From: Paragorgia papillata
Lineage: Eukaryota; Cnidaria; Anthozoa; Scleralcyonacea; Coralliidae
Reading direction: 5' to 3'
Assembly (NCBI GenBank): GCA_035771165.1
Contig: JAWNZC010000100.1
Location: forward strand, 1,448,501 to 1,512,500
Length of the DNA stretch: 64,000 nucleotides
Of this stretch, positions 12,441 through 23,757 are shown piece after piece. The notes under the pieces are model-generated. The model saw only the letters and a program-made list of their open reading frames with translations, was not told the DNA's origin and did not search any database. The position numbers and the translations under genes are program-made. Numbering within the stretch: position 1 is the first letter of the stretch; every line of letters begins with the position of its first letter.

Positions 12441-13456
12441 CAGTTGGTGACAGCAATTATCAACGCGAGTAAAATGAGTTGATGTTTTTTTAGTGCGCGT
12501 TGAAACCCTTGTACCGGATTTGATTTTATCAAATTGCGTGTCATTTGCATAGAGTGCGTCTATTTTCGTTATGCGTATTTTTTATGAGTACGACGGAATG
12601 TGAACCGAGTATTCAGTTCCAATATATGAAAGCATTAACAAAACAAAATAATACACGATTTCCTTATAAATTTAGCCCAAAGGTAGGTTTGTATATCTTT
12701 TGCATATACACCAAAGACGTAGTGTGAACGCTGCCGTATTCTTAACGAAGTCGTCGAAGACCTTGCGTTCACACAATAACCGGAATGATTTGAATCCCTA
12801 ACGCCAACCGCGTACGATATGAAACCGAAACGGAACGACTGCTTAATCAGCATCGTTGAAACATTACCTGAACGTTTTTGCCACAATTTTACGATTTTAT
12901 CTTTTCTCTCTGTGTAAAAAGTACAGAGAAAAACCATAAAATAAGGGAATAAACAACTCTTATGCGCTCAATGCCGTGAGGGCATGAAGTGATACGGGTA
13001 CAGTGTGAACAGTTTGGTACATAACGATTGCGTACGCGGGTATAGTGTGAACGCCGTCTTAGTCTTTCTTTGTTTGCATGCAGATTGTGTCTTCTCTACA
13101 GTCTTCGATTATATTCTAGATCTTTTTAACCAGTTGACATCATGCAACGCAATTATGACTGTATATATTCTTTTCAGAATGTGTTTGTGTGGCGTTCATA
13201 CTTTAATAGCGTGTCGAATTGATGAAGTTGATAATTAAATTAAAATTACTAGTTCCTTCCAATTGTCAATATTTGGCATATGTTTGAGCGTGCTGTGGAT
13301 GACGTTATTTCTTTCGTAGGCAAGGTTTGCACGCAATATTGTTTTGTACTATTGAATCTTTACGAATCTACGGAGTAACACCTTACATCTATCTGCGCAG
13401 CACTATTCTTTTCAAATACTCAAAAAGCACAACAAATCTGTTTATATTGCGGGAAA
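12441..13456. other. Inner element, region before the BEN gene, no gene seen
   Basis: No convincing exon. Repeated short phrases such as CAGTGTGAAC, TAGTGTGAACGC and TACGCGGGTATAGTGTGAACG between 12715 and 13050 suggest decayed remains of another short element. This stretch must contain the promoter of the BEN gene that starts at 13457, but I see no clear core promoter motif. Confidence 0.35.
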
Positions 13457-13775
13457 ATGACTACTCTAAGACAGCAAATAGCTAGTTTACAACCCAGAAG
13501 GTACGGATTGTTTTTCTTTCCTCTGGATAATTCACTGGAGCCAGTCAAGACATCGAACATCAAAGAGGGGACAATTATTCAAGAAGGGAAGATGGTGCAA
13601 CTTTATTGGGATAAGAAAAACCCAGATCTACCTGCTAAAATTATCTTTTTAGAAGGTATGTATGTGTCCATTATGCAGCTATTTTTCTCTTTGAGGCCGA
13701 CTATTTTACTTTTGAGCCTTGAGTGGAATTTGCGTGATCAGTTTTGAAAAACAAATAAAAGGCAGTATTAACTTA

Positions 13776-14008
13776 GGGGGTGTTCATTATATAATTGAGA
13801 TTTATATTCAAATAAACCCTTCAATTATAAATCCCATAAAAAAGAACTAACTTTTTGTCCGTAATGACTTCATCCCGGTAAGCGGGACGATGTGTTCATA
13901 TGGGAAAATTTCATCCCGCTTACCGAGAGCTGCTACCATATGAACACAAGACAGACTTCGTCTCGCTTACCGGTCAGCCCGCTTACTGGGATCATATGAA
14001 CAGCCCCC
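13776..14008. mobile_element. MITE 1 in BEN intron 1 (GGGGG...TGTTCAT ends)
   Basis: The left end GGGGGTGTTCAT and right end ATGAACAGCCCCC are inverted copies. Inside, TCATCCCGGTAAGCGGGAC and CCGCTTACCG repeat in both orientations. It is the first of four inverted-repeat elements packed in this intron. Confidence 0.6.
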
Positions 14009-14232
14009 AAAGCCCTAATCAAACGAGGACGCAAGTCATCGCAAGTTGGCAGTCAGAATTTCTGTGGCGGTCGTTTGAACACCCAAATTAACAAAATAAA
14101 GGTTCCATGAGTGTTTTAAACAAGTTTTAATTTTGTCACGGTACATGATATTTTCGGGAAACTATTCAGAGCGGCTGAGATAGCGTGACTGGCAACTTGC
14201 GATGACTTGCGTTCTCGTTTGATTAGGGCTTA
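14009..14232. mobile_element. MITE 2 in BEN intron 1
   Basis: AAGCCCTAATCAAACGAGGA and CGCAAGTCATCGCAAGTTG on the left are matched in reverse complement at 14180-14230. Arms are about 60 bp. The element is directly adjacent to MITE 1 and MITE 3. Confidence 0.65.
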
Positions 14233-14233
14233 A

Positions 14234-14542
14234 AGGCCTAGCCACATTGTTAAACAATGTTGAAAATGTTGAAAGTACGAGTGGCCAAATGAATTCAACA
14301 TCGTTCAACATTCATGAATGACAATTAATTGAACGCGGGCTACCACAAAAGCTGGAATCGACAATATCCCGCATGGCGCATGTCTCTGTTCAACAAAGTT
14401 GAATGAAATGTGGCCAAATGCGTTCAACACCTTTCAACAACGTTCAACATCATTCAACAGGGTTGGCCAAACGCTTTCAACATGTTGAATTCAACAATGT
14501 TGAACGATGTTGAATGAAATGTTGAAAGCGTTTGGCCAGGCC
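14234..14542. mobile_element. MITE 3 in BEN intron 1 (TTAA target)
   Basis: The ends are AGGCCTAGCCA and TGGCCAGGCC in inverted orientation, flanked by TTAA at 14230-14233 and 14543-14546. The interior is packed with GTTCAACATT/AATGTTGAAC-type repeats. TTAA duplication suggests a piggyBac or Kolobok type family. Confidence 0.65.
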
Positions 14543-14546
14543 TTAA

Positions 14547-14668
14547 GACCTACGTCAAACGTCGAACCGGTTCATGTGTCGAATCTAATGCAAATCACCA
14601 TAAACAAAGGATCTAGCTCATTATTACATTCGACACATAAAACGTTCGACGTTTGAACTAGGCCTTAG
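14547..14668. mobile_element. MITE 4 in BEN intron 1
   Basis: GACCTACGTCAAACGTCGAAC (left, trimmed) pairs with GTTCGACGTTTGAACTAGG (right). ATGTGTCGAATCTAATG also has an inverted partner. About 122 bp. Confidence 0.65.
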
Positions 14669-17328
14669 TCTCGCGTAGAATATTACGAATATATTAACAA
14701 AGGTATTCTAAGAATTATATATACATGCATGCATACCGAATATATATGATTGACGTTTGAAGCGAAGTTGAGACAAAATGGATTCGTAATTAGAACACAT
14801 GCATCTTACATTCTCTAGGGTGGACGGGACAGACGGCATATAGTTCTTGCAAGCACTAGCTATAAATGACATGTTTTCTATTGTCATCTACTTTATTATA
14901 GATAACTTAAATAAGCTGGAAGAGATGAGAACTGAGACTCTAAAAACAAGTCTAGGTGAGCTCATAACGGAAGATGACCGGAATTTTATTAACAATTGGA
15001 AGAAGGAAAAAGACAAAAAGTCCAGCAAACGGCCAGCTACTACGACTGATAAAGAAGCTTCAAAACCAAGTGTAAGAAGAAAGAAACGGAGAACCCATCG
15101 GCTGTTAGTCCAGGATTCACTAACTCTGCTCTACGACCTTACACCGTCCCTGAAACCAATAATCTTTCAACTGCTACGTCCTCTATCACTTCATCGTTTA
15201 TCTCTACTCAACAACCTTTAACTCTCACAACCAATAATCTTACAACTGTTCCATCCACTGCCACTTCATCCTTTATCTCTAATCTAAAACCTTTAATTCT
15301 AGATCTCACAACCAATAATCTTTCAACTGATCTATCCCCAGCTGTCACTTCATCCTTCACCTCTAACCTACAAACTTCATCTGTCCCAACCACTGATAAT
15401 CTTACAACTGTTCCATCCACTGCCACTTCATCCTTTATCTCTAATCTAAAACCTTTAATTCTAGATCTCACAACCAATAATCTTTCAACTGTTCTATCCC
15501 CAGCTGTCACATCATCCTTCACCTCTAACCTACAAACTTCATCTGTCCCAACCACTGATAATCTTACAACTGTTCCATCCACTGCCACTTCATCCTTTAT
15601 CTCTAATCTAAAACCTTTAATTCTAGATCTCACAACCAATAATCTTTCAACTGTTCTATCCCCAGCTGTCACTTCATCCTTCACCTCTAACCTACAAACT
15701 TCATCTGTCCCAACCACTGATAATCTTACAACTGTTCCATCCTCTATCACTTCATCCTTTATCTCTAATCTAAAACCTTTTATTCTAGATCTCACAACCA
15801 ATAATCTTTCAACTGTTCTATCCACAGCTGTCACTTCATCCTTCACCTCTAACTTACAAACGTCAACTGCCCCAACCACTGATATTCTTTCAACTGTTCC
15901 GTCCTCTATCACTTCATCCTTTATCTCTACTCAACAACCTTTAACTCTCACAACCAATAATCTTTCACCCATCACTTCATCCTTCACCTCTAACCTACAA
16001 CCTTTAGCTGTCCCAACCACTGATAATCTTACAACTGTTCCATCCAATATAACTTCATCCTTTATCTCTAACGTAAAACCTTTAACTCTCCCAACGCCTT
16101 TAAGCGCGATAAATATCACACCACAATACTCGGACACAATTGATGTTTCTTCTTTCAGTCCCGAATCCGTCTACTCAAATACTTTTTCTATGCCCTGGGG
16201 TGGTTTTCCACTTAATTGCTCTCCTGGTTCAGCGGGTCAATCTGCAGATGCACGAGTCGTTACTCCTATGCAGCCAGATTTACATGGTTTTCCTGCAGAC
16301 GTAGATTTAATTTTTTCTGGTCCTTCAAATAGCACTGAAAACCTTTTACCAGGTCAAGCTTCATATTATTATCCGCATAATCCGAACATTAACGTACACG
16401 TTCCACCAACCATTGAACAACTGAAAGATAAGATGCTAAACATATCTCAGGAGATTGATACGGTTTTGGAAAATCAAAAGCTTATAATTTATCATCTCCG
16501 AAAGAATGGCGTTATTGACATACCATTAAATATAACAAGTACGATGCCAGTTCCAGCGGCTATTCCTATGGAACAGAATCAGCCTACACGTGTTCACCCT
16601 GTCGACTCACGGGACGCATCACAACACAATGTCGACGTAAGCGACGCACTACAAGGCAATTCATCAGAGTTTCATGGGAAGGAGCTCACAATGACAGAGC
16701 TTGAAGCTCTTAACAAAAAAAAAAAAAAAAAATACTACAGATGCCTACTTTGCCGTTTTGTTATTGAAAGAGTATACAGCACCCGAAGAGCGTATCAACT
16801 GTACTGTTCATGGAGAAGGTCCGAAATCAAAAGGGTTAAATTCGGATATTTTATCCAAAATAAAAAAAGGCTACGAGCTATTATATTCACCCGAGACATG
16901 GGGCGATGCTATAACTGCCATGAACAGTCACCTGAGAAAGTATTGTTCGACCAAGAAAAACTCAGACATAAATAAGACATAAATGTGCAAGTGATGTGTC
17001 TATTTTTCCAAAATTACCAACAGTAAAAAGAATATATTCTAGAATATATTAATGCCACTGCAAACCTTAGCATGGAATAAAAATATGTAAAGTTTATAAA
17101 TGATAAACAATTACATGAACCTTGGACCCTTACTGGTGAATAATTCATGCATTTCTCCATGCTATATGTATCGCTGGAGTGGCTATCGCCTTTGCTTAGT
17201 TTTTATGTGGAAGTAATTAGTATTACTAGTTGCAAATATTTCTCATTTGTTCGAACAGTTACGGATATATGTTTTAATGTAATTTTTTAGTGAATGTAAC
17301 CACAACTTGTCAATAAATATCATTAATT

Positions 17329-17514
17329 ATCGACCTTATTCAAAAATGGCCGCCGAATTAGAATTATTTTATGTGCATATAAATTAGCCCTTATGACCTC
17401 GTTTTAAAGTAAAAATTATTTTGAATTTCACACATGAAAACGAGTTCATAAGGGCTAATTTATATGTATATAAAATAATTTTAATTCGGCGACCATTTTT
17501 AAATAAGGTCTATT
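17329..17514. mobile_element. ~186-bp MITE between the inner BEN gene and transposase
   Basis: GACCTTATTCAAAAATGGCC and AATTAGCCCTTATGA on the left have inverted partners on the right (AAGGGCTAATTTATATG, CCATTTTTAAATAAGGTC). It fills the gap where the convergent BEN and transposase genes end. Confidence 0.7.
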
Positions 17515-17633
17515 GTAATAAAATTATTCAACTTTAATAACAAAGAAAAGTATAACCTAAATCAGAACGAATTAAATTATCATACGCTCCATGCATGGCG
17601 TATAATAGTGTTTCTGTACAAATATTACAGCAC

Positions 17634-20600
17634 TTAAAATCCATGTAAGGACTCTAGAATATCCATGTGCAACTCTTCGATAATTTGGTAAATCTGTTGC
17701 TGGGTATCGGATTCGTTTACACGCAATTCCGGGCAAATATACCTTATTGTTGCAGCGTAAACGACAGCTTTTTTCTCCATATCTCGCTTATATTCACAAG
17801 GAGAACTCCTTCTAGCACTTCCGATAAGGAAACCATCCACGAATGATTTCTGCACCTGGTGGGTATGAAGCCCCCCAGTCATCCTTTTCCTCTGTCGTCA
17901 GTATCTCCGGCCCGTCACTAGTTACTTGAAGCAGGTAGTAATCCACTCCCCTGTCAGCAGAAGCAATAGCGACAATAGCATCTTTCGTTGCTAGGTTTTT
18001 TACTGCTTCTATATTATTTGACACGTCACTTCTGGTCACTGTTGCGCGATGATGTCCTCCTTCGTGTTCCAATTCTTGCTCTTCCCAGTCACTCACATAT
18101 TCAGAATTTTCGCATGAATCATAAAAACATTCCAAACATGCATCGCAATAACAAGACAGTTGCCTTGAACTAAGAGTGCAACCACCGTCTGTCGACAGTA
18201 TTGCATGAATTGACCTGTTTCCCTTGATCTCCTTAAAATACCTATCTCTTCGGTTGCGCAGGATGTCGTCGTCGTAGAAGAATATGCGCCGTTTCACTTT
18301 GACGTTGTCGGACTGGTATCGTGAAGGTGCAGGATCTTTCATTGTACTTTCCGCAAACTCGTACAACTCTTTCGCGTTTCGAATGACAACCTGTATATGC
18401 AAGATAGAACTTGATTTTAAACATGAAAAATATTCTGAAAATGACGCCCTGATGCAATGAATGTTGTGAAAAAGCACTTTAATTTATTAAATATATTATT
18501 ACCTGCCGTTTGATGACAGCCATGTCTGCCTTGTGTTTGAGGTTAGCCCCAGCACCATCTTGTGGTCCTTTTGCATGCGATGTTTCGAAGTAGTTACGAA
18601 TGGTAATGTACCCAAAATCTGAAGAAGATTGTGCAACGTCACCCATACAATGGCGGCTTTTGTACTGCGTCGAGCATCCGTCCGTCCATTCGTGCATGAT
18701 TTTCACGTCATACCCTATAAACCGTTATAGTGCTTGTAAGTCAAATTCGTAAAATATCACATGGAAACTATATTTCTTTTTCAGAAGTATTTATCCTGTA
18801 TGTAAACACTCGACAACTTTGCTCATGAACTGTTTAAAAGAGTTTACAAGAGCTGAGACATTTTGAAAAAGGCTAATTTTGAAAAAATTTAAAAGCACTT
18901 TACTGTCGTAGCAATAGAAGTGTTCCATAAATATTGTTGTAATTCATTTGCTCGTCCTGACCAATTCATTTTATGAAGTTCGTTGACCAACTTCCTGTTT
19001 TGAAATCTGATTGGTTTTTGACTAATAATCATATTTCCTATTGGTTGGTCAAAAAACAAGAACCAATCAAACTCGAAGCAGGCAGCTGCGCAACGAACTT
19101 CATCAAATGAATTGGTTAGGACGAGAAAATGAATTGCAACAATATTTTAGGAACACTTCTTTTGCCACGACAGTAATAAGAGATAAATATGGATTTAGAA
19201 GGATTTAGTACTGTATAAATTGTCACAGCCCTGGGTGTGGGGAATGAACCTTGATCTCCATAATGCAAATTTTAAATTATTCGCTGTAGCTTCCGCTTTG
19301 GATGTTTGAGCTGAAACAAAGAGGACTTACTTTCTCTATCAATACGAAGACTTAATCTCAGAGTCCGCACTCACTCAACTATTTCTCACTGATTTGTAAC
19401 CATTACTTTATTTTGAACGATAAGAGATATAAGAAAACTCTTCGGACTCTGAAGTCATTTATTTGTTTTGACTTGTGTGCAATTCGAGGCCAAATTTTAA
19501 TGTAATAGATTGAAAAGAGACAAAGATGTGAACTTTAAGACTTTGCTCTGATGAAAAATCACATTTTGGTGATATTACCTCAATATTACTGGATTGCGGT
19601 TGATTTTAATTATTTGGGTGCTGGGCCAAAAGTTCATAATTTAAAAAAAATGTTACAGTTACTGTAATTCATTAACTTTATTTTGTCATACCTATTTGCT
19701 TGAGATATCCATCCATGAGTTTTCTAGCGCTATGCACTGAGTGGTGGTCATGCTTACAGTCAGGAGAAATTACAAAAAGGTGTTCTGTGATAATGGATGG
19801 GTTTTCATCTGTGCTTTGTATTCCGTCTACATTCAATAGGGCATGGCGGTGAAGAATGGTTACGTGAATTGATGCTTGGACCTGGGAAAAATAAAGTGAC
19901 TGGATCTGATACTGCATGGTACACGTGTAGTTCTCCGAGTAGTCATGGACTGCTACGGTATGGCCTATGGGTAGATTCTCGACTATATCTCGAAGCTGCT
20001 GGTTTTGCCATTTAGCTCTGAAATGGTGGGAAGGATATGTCTGAAGGAGGTTTTTCAGGCAAGAAAAGATTTCACCAGGGAAGGTCAATTTATCAACCAA
20101 CTTCAGCTTCTTTTTATCCGAATTGTCAACGTTGACACCAATGACGACATACTCAAACTTTCGCCATTTTATTAATGGTGCGGCGTCAGTGGTATCCTCT
20201 TCATCCAAAACTTTAAAATCCACAATCCCACAATGTTTGCACTTTCGAAGAAGGCAATCTGTCTTGTGATAATCCTCACCTTCTTGTTTTGGGCACAACG
20301 TCTCATTTACCAAATCGGTTAAATGTTTGTAGACGATGTACTGTTCAGGCCGCTGGGAGAGTTGTCGTCTGAATTCCATGCATGATTGAAAGACCATCCT
20401 AGTTTCAACATGTATACGACAGCAACAAGTAATTCGGTCCTGGGACCTCGGTACAGCAATGTAAAAAGGTTTACAACTCTCAAAAGTACGCTGTCCCATC
20501 TTTATTTCTGGATATTTTTGTTTAAATTCCAGGTAAGCTTCGGTTTGCGTTTTTTCCAGGATTTGTTTCGGGTGGGTTACATAGGTCTTAGGTGCCAATC

Positions 20601-21488
20601 GCTTTCGGACTATGTCTCTTTTATTTGGAGTCGTCCGGGCTATTTCTGGGCTGGCCCAAAAATCGTGCGCAAGCTTCCGATGCTCTGTAGGAATGGCATC
20701 CGATCTGGTTCGTCGCTCAGTAAAACTCCAACATGATTCCTTACTTCTGAGAACTTTGGTGCGATGATTAAATGCTTTACCAACGCGTTTACGATTAATA
20801 TTAAGCATTTTCGAAACTTTGGTCTTCAAGCGTCTCTTTATAATTTCATCTCCACATAAAAAGCCAAGAGCTGTCGGGGTAGCAGCCCGAGAATCGTTCG
20901 AACGTTTACTTTTTGTGCTACTAACAGCATCATTTGCGTCACGCATCGCAGCTAAAGCAACTTCAGCTTCGTCACTTTTCTCTGCTGAAGATACGACTCC
21001 GAGACTTTCTAAACCTTTCCTCGTCGTCGGGCTTTCGATAAGCGCAGCTACCACAGCCACTTTCTTTGAGGGACTTCCGGAAGGGTTGATTTGGCTAAGT
21101 CAACTTGGCGCTTCTTAGACATTCTTGTAGGAAACGCCGATATACTGGACGCTTCATTACTGCGTTTGTCCCCATGCTTGTCTTTGTTGGATTTTTCTTG
21201 TTCCTTGTTTTCCTTGATCTGTTCTTTGCCTTTGGCCTTCGCCCTCTGCCTTTGTTTATAAAGCTTCCAGTTGTATTTCTTTGGTTTTGCACTGGTATCA
21301 CTTTCACGAACTTCCTCCAGTTCGGCGGCTTTTAATTCCTTAGCTTTCTTTCGCTTTTCACGTCGCTTACGATTGATGCTTTCTTTATTCTCCCGATAAT
21401 ATTTCAAACTCACACCGCTGATTTTTTCTTTCTTTTTCCTTTCGGCCTCCCTAAGTCTCCTTGTTTCACTGCTACTAGTTTTCCCCAT
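17634..21488 (-). pseudogene. Transposase of the inner element (three exons, two frameshifts)
   Basis: Three exons fit by phase: 21488-19692, 18714-18503 and 18390-17634, about 920 codons. The chosen start is MGKTSSSETRRLREAERKKK; the longer frame upstream only translates subterminal repeats. After a Lys/Arg-rich N-terminus come AALIESPTTRKGLESLG, a Cys-rich segment (CKHCGIVDF), VHDYSENYTCTMQYQIQSLY, then EWTDGCSTQYKSRHCMGD, NYFETSHAKGPQDGAGANL, and a C-terminal Cys cluster (SCYCDACLECF) with an SH3-like tail. The Asp residues of DYSEN, TDGC and QDG are candidate DDE residues (inferred). One shift is needed near 21055-21070 and one near 17830, so this copy appears non-functional or misassembled. 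Confidence 0.75.
18903..19173. mobile_element. Tc1/mariner-like MITE in transposase intron 1
   Basis: Inverted ends CTGTCGTAGCAATAGAAGTG and its diverged complement are flanked by TA at 18901-18902 and 19174-19175. The arms are about 75 bp, and the centre also contains inverted CCAATCAGATT/AACCAATCAAA segments. Confidence 0.7.
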
Positions 21489-21559
21489 TACCTTCACGCT
21501 ACAAATCACGCCGCAGACACAAGGACCTACAGTAGCTTTTGATATATGGAGTTTTACAC

Positions 21560-21669
21560 CGTGCCTAAACACTTGGCACGCCGTGCCTAAAGCATTAGGC
21601 ACGGCGTGCCAAAACTCTACGGACGACAATCGCGTGAATACAAAGTCTCTTTTTTACGGTACCATTGGT

Positions 21670-21705
<36 letters not shown>

Positions 21706-22330
21706 GCGTGAATTGTGTCAAAATACATAATTGTATCCTTACTTAAAGAAAGGAGTATACGGACGCCATTAATCCCCCATTATATAAGGTACATTATACT
21801 GTTATTTGTTCATAATTAATTAGTAGTGTTGTATTACAACTGAAAAGAGTTAAAAAACCCACATGGAAATCAACGCACATTCTAAAATCTAGCTATACGT
21901 TCACGAATAGCTGTAATCCCACCTTGTAATTCTCTTTTAGAGGGGTTAGGTGAACAGGAAGATAGATAAATTTTTGGTTATGGTTTTTAAATATAAGTAT
22001 ACGCTCTACAATAAATGTCAAGTTAGCGTGCGAAAATAAAACATTTCGCTCATGTAATATCATAAACGCCTCACGCGCATATAGCTAGACAATGTATTGG
22101 CGTACCTGACGACTGATGTAAACCCTTACCGTGCCTAAACCGTGCCTAAACCGTGCCTAAACCGTGCCTAAACCGTGCCTAAGCCGTGCCTAATTGATGG
22201 GTTATAATACCGGACCGTGTATACAGACCTTGAGAATGCTTAAGAGGAAATTCAAACATGTCAAGACCGTGCCTAGTGGTATTTTACGCACGGTCATTGG
22301 AATGTGGAAGCGTGCGTCAGCGTGCCCAAC
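21560..22330. repeat. Right-side subterminal repeats of the inner element
   Basis: Copies of ACCGTGCCTA occur in three clusters: 21560-21610, just upstream of the transposase start; 22127-22191, with five or six head-to-tail copies; and 22265-22335. Between them lie a 40-odd-base poly-G tract near 21670 and AT-rich DNA. The cluster at the transposase 5' end could let the same protein that binds the ends also control transcription (inferred). Confidence 0.75.
21669..21703. repeat. Poly-G tract
   Basis: More than 30 consecutive G lie in the inner element between two subterminal repeat clusters. The exact length is likely unreliable. Confidence 0.9.
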
Positions 22331-22335
22331 CGTGC

Positions 22336-22937
22336 GTAAACAAGATACTAGCAAAGCAGTTTGGACAAACGTGGTTTACGATGATTTAACGCACTGTACA
22401 CTCATAGGATCGAAAATTAACTGGTTAAAAAAGAAGAACCTGTTAGCTTTGTATATTGTCATGGGTAAGAAGGCTGATTTGTACTATCTTATCTACGTAT
22501 CAAGGAACAATTATTGATTTGCGCTCCTCCACCTCTTGTGTTGGACAAATGGTTTTTGGTTGAATACATATATTTACACTCGCTAGAATGCAATGTGAAC
22601 GAAAAAATCGTTAGTTATTGAAAGTATGTTATTTTGTCATTCCCGTAAACAAAAATTCTGCCAGGAAAATATATTTCCTTAAATTTTACAAGCATGGTTT
22701 CGGTAAGCGTCGGTGATTTGTTACGCCAAAAATCACAAATTAACGAGATTATCGGTTTTTTTTTAAATTTCTGCTTCATTGCTGAAGTATTTGCAAACGT
22801 CAAGTTTGAATTAGGGACAAAACCGTTCTGTCAGATAAATTTTGAGCGGCATATAGTGTACTTAGTTGAATATTTTGGCCTACAAACGTGGAATTTGACC
22901 GTCCTCCATATTGTAAACCAACACCTTGCACACAGCC
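22336..22937. other. Right terminal part of the inner element
   Basis: No recognised gene. The element ends at 22937; read on the minus strand the terminus is GGCTGTGTGCAAGGTGTTGG. Confidence 0.5.
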
Positions 22938-22941
22938 TGTT
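22938..22941. repeat. Target-site duplication TGTT, right copy
   Basis: TGTT directly follows the inner element's right terminus (TGCACACAGCC on the plus strand) and matches 12182-12185. Confidence 0.9.
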
Positions 22942-23451
22942 CTGCATCTATTACAACTGGTTAGATACTGGTTTACATTTTCATTATGAAGTAAATCTTG
23001 GATTTGATCCTTCATTGGCAAATATAAGAAGTAATTTCCATTTTTCTCAAAGTTATCAACATTGAATCTTTCCTTACATGATTCACAATCTCCTTCTGCA
23101 ATATCTTCCCCCAAGTAAAATAGGCATGAAGGGCAGTAATAGTGGATCTGAAGAAAAGTATTTTGTATTACAATTATCAGTAAAAAGTTAACATTAAACA
23201 GGCCTTGATTCTATAAAATAACATGTATATACTACACAAACCCTGATTAGTCAATAACCATGTTTGGATCAGAGTATCTAAACACATTCAGACATAGTCA
23301 GTAACATCTTTTGCAGATTTTTGTTACTTTGCCTAATTCATTTTGTATGATAATTATGCAAAAAGTACCCAATGTCTATATCACACATTGCATAATGACT
23401 TATTGCAGAACTTTATATTTTTGTCCATATCAAGAGAACTAACAATGTTAA

Positions 23452-23757
23452 CAGCCATTCCATCATGACTCGTGTGACCAAGTCACAAAATATTATTGTT
23501 AAAAAGGTTTTTTCTGCCACTTATGATTTAGCAAGAAGCAACCTTGCTTTAGATAAGGAAGCCCTTGGGGAGATATACAAGGTGATATTATATTTAATTT
23601 GTAGTAATTATATTCAAAGCCTTCAATTATATAACTGACTTTTAAAAATGAATATCAGAGCCCAGCAAATGACTTTGAAACAAGACATAATAAAAAGAAA
23701 AAATAAGCCTTCGATTAACTGACTTTTAGTCATGTGAATCGTGTGACAGCCACGAAT
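23452..23757. repeat. Dispersed repeat in transposase intron, inverted copy at 27197-27411
   Basis: Shared blocks with the copy in the BEN intron include CTTATGATTTAGCAAGAAGC, AACCTTGCTTTAGATAAGG and CCTTCGATTAACTGACTTTT. The two copies are in opposite orientation, one in each gene of the outer element. The copy here is longer in its middle. Confidence 0.7.

Larger units (their letters stand above)
13457..16973 (+). pseudogene. BEN-domain protein of the inner transposon (frameshifted)
   Basis: Exon 1 (13457-13655) encodes an N-terminal module, YGLFFFPLDNSLEPV to LPAKIIFLE, like the small module that opens many invertebrate BEN proteins. A GT donor at 13656 joins in phase to exon 2 at 14902 (DNLNKLEEMRTETLKTSLGE). 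Near 15070 the frame must shift to continue into a Ser/Thr-rich region with about four 55-residue repeats (15240-15900). A helical segment follows (TIEQLKDKMLNISQEIDTVL). At a run of about 18 A near 16716-16733 a second shift is needed to reach a C-terminal BEN domain (FAVLLLKEYTAPEERI to AITAMNSHLRKYC), ending at a stop at 16973-16975. BEN domains bind DNA. The two shifts could be decay or homopolymer and assembly errors. Confidence 0.7.
12186..22937. mobile_element. Inner DNA transposon, 10,752 bp, 4-bp TSD, transposase plus BEN gene
   Basis: The ends are inverted: GGCTGTGTGCA at both termini, with 18 of the first 21 bases identical. They are flanked by the direct repeat TGTT. The inserted DNA holds a minus-strand transposase (21488-17634), a plus-strand BEN-domain gene (13457-16973), and clusters of ACCGTGCCTA/TAGGCACGGT near both ends. 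A 4-bp duplication and a D-D-D/E-type protein of this kind would fit the Sola group, but I cannot confirm this from sequence alone. Other families with 4-bp duplications, such as Chapaev or Academ, are alternatives. The insertion breaks exon 4 of the outer transposase. Confidence 0.9.

Noticed and set aside
15208..15912. Minus-strand 234-codon frame
   Set aside because: Antisense shadow of the Ser/Thr repeat region of the inner BEN gene.
21489..21629. Longer start of the inner transposase
   Set aside because: The extra residues translate ACCGTGCCTA subterminal repeats; MGKTSSS at 21488 is a more natural start.
12186..22937. Interpretation of 10.3-25.4 kb as one transposase gene with a 10.7-kb intron
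   Set aside because: The junctions have a 4-bp direct repeat and inverted ends rather than splice sites, and the exon is continuous only after removing one TGTT.
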